Assembly (NCBI GenBank): GCA_902514805.1
Contig: CABXSF010000003.1
Location: forward strand, 28,879-92,878
Length of the DNA stretch: 64,000 bases
Origin: an uncultured Pelagibacteraceae bacterium
Lineage (GTDB): Bacteria > Pseudomonadota > Alphaproteobacteria > Pelagibacterales > Pelagibacteraceae
Direction of reading: 5' to 3'
Below are positions 58,134 through 64,000 of the stretch, one piece after another. The translations under genes and the position numbers were made by a program. How positions within the stretch are numbered: position 1 is the stretch's first letter; every line of letters begins with the position of its first letter. Below the pieces are notes generated by a model that searched no databases, had not been told where the DNA came from, and was given only the letters and a program-made list of their open reading frames with translations.

Positions 58134-58826
58134 ATGATTTTTGAACAACTATTTGATAATAAGTCTTCAACTTATACGTACATACTGTCAAGCGGTGAAG
58201 GTCGTGAAGCTTTAATTATTGATCCTGTAATAGAGCACACTGAGGAGTACATCAAGCTTTTAGAAAAACTTAAATTAAAACTAGTTAAAGTAATTGATAC
58301 TCATATTCATGCTGATCATATTACTGGGCTAAATGAATTGAGCAAAAGAACTAATTGCACAAAAATAATGGGTGAAAATTCTAAATCTGAAGTAGTTGAT
58401 TTAAGAGTAAAAGAAAATGAAAAAATTAATTTGGATGGTATTGAATTAAAAGTTTTATACACGCCTGGACATACAGATTGTTCATATAGTTTTTTAATGA
58501 AAGACAGAGTTTTTACTGGAGATACATTATTAATAAATGGTACCGGAAGAACCGATTTTCAAAATGGAAATGCAAATCAACAATATGACTCTTTATTCAA
58601 TAAATTACTTAAACTTCCAGAGAACACAATAGTTTTTCCAGCACATGATTATAATGGAAAAAAAAATTCTACAATTGGTAACGAAATAAAGAATAATCCA
58701 AGATTACAAGTTAATTCAATAGATCAATATGTAGAGATCATGAATAATCTAAAGTTAGCTAATCCAAAAATGATGGATGTGGCTGTGCCTGCAAACGTAA
58801 AAGGACTTACTTTAAATCAAATTTAA
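58134..58826 (+). CDS. MBL-fold hydrolase, persulfide dioxygenase (ETHE1)/glyoxalase II-like; start trimmed from 58095
   Basis: MIFEQLFDNKSSTYTYILSSGEGREALIIDPVIEH; VIDTHIHADHITGLNEL; YTPGHTDCSYSFLMKDRVFTGDTLLINGTGRTDFQNGN. Confidence 0.92.
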   Translation: MIFEQLFDNKSSTYTYILSSGEGREALIIDPVIEHTEEYIKLLEKLKLKLVKVIDTHIHADHITGLNELSKRTNCTKIMGENSKSEVVDLRVKENEKINLDGIELKVLYTPGHTDCSYSFLMKDRVFTGDTLLINGTGRTDFQNGNANQQYDSLFNKLLKLPENTIVFPAHDYNGKKNSTIGNEIKNNPRLQVNSIDQYVEIMNNLKLANPKMMDVAVPANVKGLTLNQI

Positions 58827-58876
58827 AGCGACAAAATTTGGGTTGATTATTAAGTTATTAGCTCTATATATCAATT

Positions 58877-58993
58877 ATGGCTTGCGACAATTCAAAATGT
58901 ATTTGCACAAAATGCACTAACGACAAATGTGCTTGCGATGGGGATATGCAATGTAATTGCAAACCTGAAGATAATTGTTGCTGTTGCAATTAA
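58877..58993 (+). CDS. Metallothionein-like micro-protein (38 aa, 12 Cys)
   Basis: Translation MACDNSKCICTKCTNDKCACDGDMQCNCKPEDNCCCCN*; CxC and CCCC motifs; too short for the ORF track. Confidence 0.82.
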   Translation: MACDNSKCICTKCTNDKCACDGDMQCNCKPEDNCCCCN

Positions 58994-59018
58994 CAAGATA
59001 ATTTAATTTCACAAAATT

Positions 59019-59600
59019 ATGAATGAATTTTTAGAGTCGATAATTAAGAGAGATCCAGCTGCCAAATCAAAGTTAAGTATCATCTTAACTTATCCTGGTG
59101 CTAAGGCTGTTTTTTTTCACAAAATTGCAAATTTTTTTGCAATTGCAAAATTTAATTTAATTGCAAGAATAATCTCTCAGTTTTCAAGATTTTTAACTGG
59201 AATAGAAATTCACCCAAAAGCAAATATTGGAAAGAATTTATTTATTGATCATGGAATGGGTGTTGTAATTGGTGAAACTTCAGAAATTGGAGATAATGTA
59301 ACGATCTATCACATGGCAACCTTAGGAGGTATTTCACCAAGTATAAATTCTAATGAACAAAGAAATATAAAAAGACATCCTACACTTAAAGATAATGTGG
59401 TAGTTGGGTCTGGTGCACAAATACTTGGACCAGTGACTGTAGGCAAAAATGCAAAGATTGGTGCAAACGCAGTTGTCACGAAAGATGTTCCAGATAATGC
59501 AGTGATGGTTGGAATACCAGCAAAAAATGTTGTTGAAAATTCAGGTTCAGATGAGAATTTTAAACCTTATGGTATAACTACTGAAAGTGATAAAAGTTAA
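59019..59600 (+). CDS. cysE: Serine O-acetyltransferase
   Basis: [73 protein letters not shown]. Confidence 0.95.
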   Translation: MNEFLESIIKRDPAAKSKLSIILTYPGAKAVFFHKIANFFAIAKFNLIARIISQFSRFLTGIEIHPKANIGKNLFIDHGMGVVIGETSEIGDNVTIYHMATLGGISPSINSNEQRNIKRHPTLKDNVVVGSGAQILGPVTVGKNAKIGANAVVTKDVPDNAVMVGIPAKNVVENSGSDENFKPYGITTESDKS

Positions 59601-59601
59601 T

Positions 59602-60603
59602 ATGAAAAATGCTCAAAATAATTTTATCGAAGGTATTGGAAATACTCCATTAGTAAAATTAAGAGCAGCATCAGAAATTACTGGATGTAATATATATGGT
59701 AAAGCAGAATATTTAAATCCAGGTGGATCTGTAAAAGATAGAGCTGCTTTAGCATTAATAAAAGATGCGCAAGAAAAAAAATTAATCTCGAAGGGTGGCA
59801 CTATTGTTGAGGGTACAGCAGGTAATACTGGTATTGGTCTTTGTCTTATTGGTAATTCAATTGGATATAAAACAATCATTGTGATGAATGATAATCAAAC
59901 CCAAGAAAAAAAAGACATGTTGAAAAATATGGGTGCAGATTTAAGACTTGTTGAACCAAAACCTTTTAAAGATGATGGTAACTATGTAAAAGTAGCAGGT
60001 AGACTTGCTGATGAATTAAAGAGTAGCAATAATTATGGTGTGGTTTGGGCTAATCAATTTGATAACACCGCCAATTCTAAAGGACATTACGAGACCACCG
60101 GACCTGAAATATGGATGCAAACAGACGGAAAGGTTGATGGTTTTGTCTGCTCGTCTGGTACGGGAGGAACAATTGCTGGTGTAAGTAGTTTTTTAAAAGA
60201 AAAAAACAAAAATATTAAAATTTATTTATCAGATCCAGCCGGATCTTCACTTTATAACTATATTGAAAATGGAGAGTTGAAAGGCGAAGGTAATTCTATT
60301 ACTGAAGGGATAGGATCAAGTAGAGTTACAGCAAATTTTGCTGAGGCAAAAATTGATGGTGCTTTCTCTATTGAAGATAAAGAGTCTTTACCTGTCATTT
60401 ATGACCTTATTCAAAATGAAGGACTAAGTTTAGGTACAAGTTGTGGGGTAAATATTGCTGGTGCTATAAGACTTGGCAAAAAATTAGGACCAGGTAAAAC
60501 AATCGTTACCATTCTTTGTGACAGATCAGATAAATACAACTCCAAGCTGTTTAATAAGAAGTTTTTGCAAGAAAAAGGTCTTCCGATTCCCGCTTGGATT
60601 TAA
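59602..60603 (+). CDS. Cysteine synthase family PLP enzyme; start trimmed from 59587
   Basis: IGNTPLVKLRAASEITGCNIYGKAEYLNPGGSVKDRAALALIKDA; EGTAGNTGIGLCLIG; SSGTGGTIAG. Confidence 0.94.
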   Translation: MKNAQNNFIEGIGNTPLVKLRAASEITGCNIYGKAEYLNPGGSVKDRAALALIKDAQEKKLISKGGTIVEGTAGNTGIGLCLIGNSIGYKTIIVMNDNQTQEKKDMLKNMGADLRLVEPKPFKDDGNYVKVAGRLADELKSSNNYGVVWANQFDNTANSKGHYETTGPEIWMQTDGKVDGFVCSSGTGGTIAGVSSFLKEKNKNIKIYLSDPAGSSLYNYIENGELKGEGNSITEGIGSSRVTANFAEAKIDGAFSIEDKESLPVIYDLIQNEGLSLGTSCGVNIAGAIRLGKKLGPGKTIVTILCDRSDKYNSKLFNKKFLQEKGLPIPAWI

Positions 60604-60680
60604 TTTTTTTTAGCGCACATTTTATTAAATCTTTTACATAATAAAAATATTGTAGTTAAATAATTCTATTATTTAAGCTC

Positions 60681-61082
60681 ATGAACGAACTATTTAAAAA
60701 AAATTTTTTCTCACTTTTACTTATAATTTTGATGAGTTTATTTATTTTTTCATTGGCGTTAGCTGACCTAAACAAAAAAGATAAAGAAAAAGCTTGGGAT
60801 TGTGTTGGAATTTACATGGCTAATTACTTTTTGCCATCCGGAGAAAAATTTGAATACGGTATGAAGGAAAAATCCATGGCAGCTGTAAAAGTTTGGAAAA
60901 CATATGCAATCGAAATTGGTATTAAAGAAGCTGATTGGGACAAAGGTGTGAATAAAGCTGTCGATAAACATTACGGCTCAAAATATAATGAGAAATTAAC
61001 TAATAAGTGTCATAAATTCTTAGAAACAACTATTCCAAATGGCGAAGAGCGAGTGAAGAAAGTCGCTCAAACTCTTTATTAA
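60681..61082 (+). CDS. Exported hypothetical protein
   Basis: N-terminal signal-like hydrophobic stretch; no family recognised. Confidence 0.65.
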   Translation: MNELFKKNFFSLLLIILMSLFIFSLALADLNKKDKEKAWDCVGIYMANYFLPSGEKFEYGMKEKSMAAVKVWKTYAIEIGIKEADWDKGVNKAVDKHYGSKYNEKLTNKCHKFLETTIPNGEERVKKVAQTLY

Positions 61083-61085
61083 TAA

Positions 61086-61373
61086 ATGAGCGGATACGTA
61101 ATTGCTCAAATTAATATGACAAACAAAGAGGGCTTTAGGATTTACGCAGAACAAGTCCCGCAAACTATAAAGCACTATGGAGGGAAATATATTATTAGAG
61201 CTGGCGAATATACCTCATTGGAAGGTAAATGGGATTACACTAGAAATGTAATAATTGAATTTCCTACTTACGAAAAAGCTTTGGAGTGGTATAATTCTGA
61301 TTTATATAAACCAGTTAAAGAACTTCGCCAAAAAAATTCTGAAGGTAATTTAATTATAATTAAAGGGGTATAA
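61086..61373 (+). CDS. DUF1330 family protein
   Basis: GYVIAQINMTNKEGFRIYAEQVPQTIKHYGGKYIIRAGEYTSLEGKWD. Confidence 0.92.
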   Translation: MSGYVIAQINMTNKEGFRIYAEQVPQTIKHYGGKYIIRAGEYTSLEGKWDYTRNVIIEFPTYEKALEWYNSDLYKPVKELRQKNSEGNLIIIKGV

Positions 61374-61401
61374 TGAAACTTTTTAATGAAAAGAGAAAAA
61401 A

Positions 61402-61725
61402 ATGGCAAAATTTTATTTAATAGGCAAGATAAGTGCTGAACTAATGAAGAGAATGCAAAATGAGCCAACGGCAGATAGATTTGCTTCTACAAAAAAGGCA
61501 ACAGAAGCGGCCGGTCTAAAACTTATTTCTTACGAGTGGGTAAGAGGTAGATTTGATGTAATTTCTTGCGTTGAAGGGGAATACGAACAGGCAGTTGCAT
61601 TAAAAATAGCTTTTAAAAATTCCGGCCTTATGGATGATTTAATGGTTCATGAGGTAATTGATTATAATAAAGCTTTTAGTAATGCTGCAAATGCAGCTAA
61701 CAGCGTAATTAAACCAGGAAAATAA
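61402..61725 (+). CDS. GYD-domain-like small protein
   Basis: RFASTKKATEAAGLKLISYEWVRGRFDVISCVEGEYEQAVALKIAFKNSG. Confidence 0.7.
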   Translation: MAKFYLIGKISAELMKRMQNEPTADRFASTKKATEAAGLKLISYEWVRGRFDVISCVEGEYEQAVALKIAFKNSGLMDDLMVHEVIDYNKAFSNAANAANSVIKPGK

Positions 61726-61743
61726 TATTGAAAGGAGAAAAAA

Positions 61744-62034
61744 ATGGAAAAGGAAATGTTAGTGTATCTTAAACTTAAAGAGGCTAAATTAGAAACTTTC
61801 ATGGGTTGGATGCAATCAGATGAAGGTATGAGTGTCAGAAAAAGTGTTGCTTATCCAGAAAAAACTGTTGGGGCTATGATACCCGATAAAAGTGGGCTGT
61901 TGTTCAAAGTTAATGTTCATAATGAAGCTGGAATGAAAGAATTCGTAAATGGAAATAATCCTACAGCAAAAGCAATTTATGCTGAGTGTGTAGAGAGCGC
62001 TCAGTTATATGAACTATCTAAAATAAATCTATAA
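61744..62034 (+). CDS. Hypothetical small protein, dimeric alpha-beta barrel-like
   Basis: RBS AGGAG upstream; tandem with similar-size genes. Confidence 0.6.
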   Translation: MEKEMLVYLKLKEAKLETFMGWMQSDEGMSVRKSVAYPEKTVGAMIPDKSGLLFKVNVHNEAGMKEFVNGNNPTAKAIYAECVESAQLYELSKINL

Positions 62035-62049
62035 AATAAAGGAGAAAAT

Positions 62050-62337
62050 ATGAAAAACTATATGGTAACACACACTTTCAAATCTAAAGAGATGAAAGAG
62101 AAGTTTACTGAAACAGTAGCTTCAATGAAGGTGGAAGATATTGTTAAAAGTATGAAAAGCGATAATGCTGCTTGTCAGATGACTTGGAATACTCCAGGTG
62201 ATACAATGGAAATGTTCTGTTGGTGGAAGGGTAAAGATGAGGAAGCAATTATTAATCAATTAGGTCAAATGAACGATTTTTTTACTCCACATAAGTTTGT
62301 TGAGTGTACAGATCAAGTAATGGACTACAACTCATAG
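62050..62337 (+). CDS. Hypothetical small protein, dimeric alpha-beta barrel-like
   Basis: GGAGAAA RBS; MKNYMVTHTFKSKEMKEKFTETVAS... Confidence 0.6.
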   Translation: MKNYMVTHTFKSKEMKEKFTETVASMKVEDIVKSMKSDNAACQMTWNTPGDTMEMFCWWKGKDEEAIINQLGQMNDFFTPHKFVECTDQVMDYNS

Positions 62338-62344
62338 GATATTT

Positions 62345-62761
62345 ATGATCGATAAATTTGGAAACGCTTTTTATTTAATAATTTTTTTAGCTCACTTTAT
62401 AATAGTTGGTGCTTACGCTTACCAATTGGTCTTTGATACTAAGAAATTTCTTAAAGGTAGAGGCGTAGATAAGACAGCTACTTTGCTGACACGATTTGGT
62501 GGTGCTTTTATGGTAGCCCTTGTTTTGATGGCAATCTATATTGCTTTTGTAAGACCAGGTGGTTTAGAGGCTACTTGGGCATTTTTTAACTTAGTTTTTA
62601 TTATTAATGTTTCAATATTAGCTACAAACTTTTATTCTTTAAAAATTGATAAGACTGGATTAACCAAGAAAACTAGAAACGATGGAATATATGCTCCACT
62701 AGTTCTAGTAATTATTAGTGCGGTTCTTTGTTATGGTTTGGCTGATAAAATTTATGTGTAA
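62345..62761 (+). CDS. Hypothetical membrane protein (about 4 TM)
   Basis: Hydrophobic segments; operonic. Confidence 0.65.
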   Translation: MIDKFGNAFYLIIFLAHFIIVGAYAYQLVFDTKKFLKGRGVDKTATLLTRFGGAFMVALVLMAIYIAFVRPGGLEATWAFFNLVFIINVSILATNFYSLKIDKTGLTKKTRNDGIYAPLVLVIISAVLCYGLADKIYV

Positions 62762-62785
62762 TAATTAAACAAAAAGGAGAAGCAA

Positions 62786-63169
62786 ATGAACGCAAAAGAA
62801 AGAATACAATTAGGTTACGATCTTTTTAATAAACACGATATGGAGACTTTTTTTAAAGAGTTGGTAGATGAAAACACTACATGGACTTTCCCAGGAAAAG
62901 AAGGAGTACATCCTTTGTCAGGAGTTCACAAAGGTCCACAAGCAATGATGGGAGCATTTTCAAAAATTCCAGAAAAATGGTCAAATTTCAAAGTTGAACC
63001 TATTGAAATGATTAGCGAAGGAAATAAAGTTTTTGTAAGAGTAAAAGGGTCAGCGGATGGTATGGAAACAATGTTTGGTCATTACTTTGAAGTAAGCGAT
63101 AGTGGAAAAATGATCACCATGATGACTTTTGACGATACACTAAGCATGTTCAACGCGATGAAAAAATAA
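62786..63169 (+). CDS. SnoaL/NTF2-like (ketosteroid isomerase-related) protein
   Basis: IQLGYDLFNKHDMETFFKELVDENTTWTFPGKEGVHPLSGVHKGPQAMMGAFSKIPEKWSNFKVEPIEMI. Confidence 0.9.
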   Translation: MNAKERIQLGYDLFNKHDMETFFKELVDENTTWTFPGKEGVHPLSGVHKGPQAMMGAFSKIPEKWSNFKVEPIEMISEGNKVFVRVKGSADGMETMFGHYFEVSDSGKMITMMTFDDTLSMFNAMKK

Positions 63170-63211
63170 TTCATCAGGAAACTGGAGCTACGAAGTTACC
63201 CTAACAATTTA

Positions 63212-63433
63212 ATGTTTCCAAAAAAATATTCTAATTTATTGTTTATTTTAATCATGGGGTTTGGAATGAGCCTCATGATGACGCTGATAATCACATACAT
63301 TAATACTGGTATGGACAGTGAATACCTTAATAGATTTTTAAAAGCTTGGGTGGTAAGTCTTCCAATTGCAATCGTGGCCGCCTTGTTTGTTGGCCCAATT
63401 ACAAAAAACTTTGTGGATAAAATTACTAAATAA
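63212..63433 (+). CDS. DUF2798-like small membrane protein
   Basis: GFGMSLMMTLIITYINTG...FLKAWVVSLPIAIVAALFVGPITKNFVDKI. Confidence 0.85.
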   Translation: MFPKKYSNLLFILIMGFGMSLMMTLIITYINTGMDSEYLNRFLKAWVVSLPIAIVAALFVGPITKNFVDKITK

Positions 63434-63435
63434 AT

Positions 63436-63771
63436 TTAGTTTGTTTTGCCTAAAAAATTTACTAGTATCACGCCAATGATGATCAAAGATATTCCAATAA
63501 TTCCATACATGTTTGGAACTTGATTGTATTTTAATATTCCAAATATAGTTACAGCAGTTATAGTTAAACCTCCATATGTTGCATAGGTAAAACCAACAGG
63601 TATCGTCATCATTGCTTTTGCTAGAAAAAAAATACAGAGGACTATTGTAACTATACACATTGTAGTCGGTACCAGATTTGTAAATCCATTAGTAGTTTTT
63701 AAATAGCCATTAGAAGTAATTCCTAATATTACGGCTAACAAAAGGTATATATATCCAAAAATATTCGTCAT
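63436..63771 (-). CDS. SMR (small multidrug resistance) family transporter
   Basis: GYIYLLLAVILGITSNGYLKTTNGFTNLVPT...PVGFTYATYGGLTITAVTIFGILKYNQVPNMYGIIGISLIIIGVILVN. Confidence 0.9.
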   Translation of the reverse strand: MTNIFGYIYLLLAVILGITSNGYLKTTNGFTNLVPTTMCIVTIVLCIFFLAKAMMTIPVGFTYATYGGLTITAVTIFGILKYNQVPNMYGIIGISLIIIGVILVNFLGKTN

Positions 63772-63774
63772 AGC

Positions 63775-64000
63775 TTATTTATATATTTTATCTACTTCAA
63801 CTTGATACGCTTCAACAAGTTTATTGTTTTGATTAGCAATACCAACCACATCTATCATTTCTTTTATCATTTCATCAGTTGCACCTTTTTTTTTAGCAGC
63901 AAAAGTATGTGATCTAGTACAATAGTTGCAGCTGTTTGTAATTGATACAGCAACATAAATTAATTCTTTAGTAACAGAGTCTAACGCACCATCTTTCATA
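63775..64000 (-). CDS. Carboxymuconolactone decarboxylase/AhpD-like protein, N-terminus beyond window end
   Basis: KELIYVAVSITNSCNYCTRSHTFAAKKKGATDEMIKEMI (CxxCxxxH); probably begins outside the window. Confidence 0.87.
   Translation of the reverse strand, partial: MKDGALDSVTKELIYVAVSITNSCNYCTRSHTFAAKKKGATDEMIKEMIDVVGIANQNNKLVEAYQVEVDKIYK

Noticed and set aside
59109-59166. Repeated ATTGCAA/TTGCAAT words near the cysE start
   Set aside because: Inside cysE coding sequence (repeated Ile-Ala codons); explained by amino-acid content.
63338-63658. Minus-strand 106-aa Asn/Cys/Trp-rich ORF
   Set aside because: Alternate frame of the SMR gene and antisense to DUF2798; unusual composition is a frame artefact.

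Overview
The window is AT-rich and gene-dense, with overlapping operons and short intergenic gaps. The gene content (TRAP, taurine-type ABC and BASS transporters, DMGDH-like enzymes) looks like a Pelagibacterales/SAR11-type alphaproteobacterial chromosome; this is inference from gene content only. Most of it is housekeeping and transport. There are two surface-glycan/dTDP-sugar blocks (about 14.9-18.9 kb and 23.7-28.6 kb), one CAT-anticodon tRNA (20108-20184, minus), tldD/pmbA, and a probable complete spermidine-to-MTA salvage block (SpeD-SpeE fusion, class II aldolase, MtnA, MtnP, Apt). A taurine/organosulfonate-like block lies at 43.5-55.0 kb. The strongest unusual signals are: (1) a pentameric ligand-gated ion channel homologue with an N-terminal PDZ-like domain, between a PrsW-type protease and a DUF805 protein (33.4-36.0 kb); (2) a seven-gene compact island at 37.0-43.5 kb joining a ribbon-helix-helix protein, two zinc-ribbon micro-proteins and a RecB/Cas4-like nuclease to a type I HsdM-HsdS-HsdR system; (3) a 38-aa, 12-cysteine metallothionein-like ORF absent from the ORF track (58877-58993), next to cysE/cysK; (4) a two-member paralogous family of unknown function with conserved Cys motifs (13497-14258 and 18987-20063); (5) an alternative oxidase in an operon with a cupredoxin; (6) a double-hairpin structured leader candidate at 36623-36731. 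No rRNA, CRISPR array, prophage or transposase was recognised.
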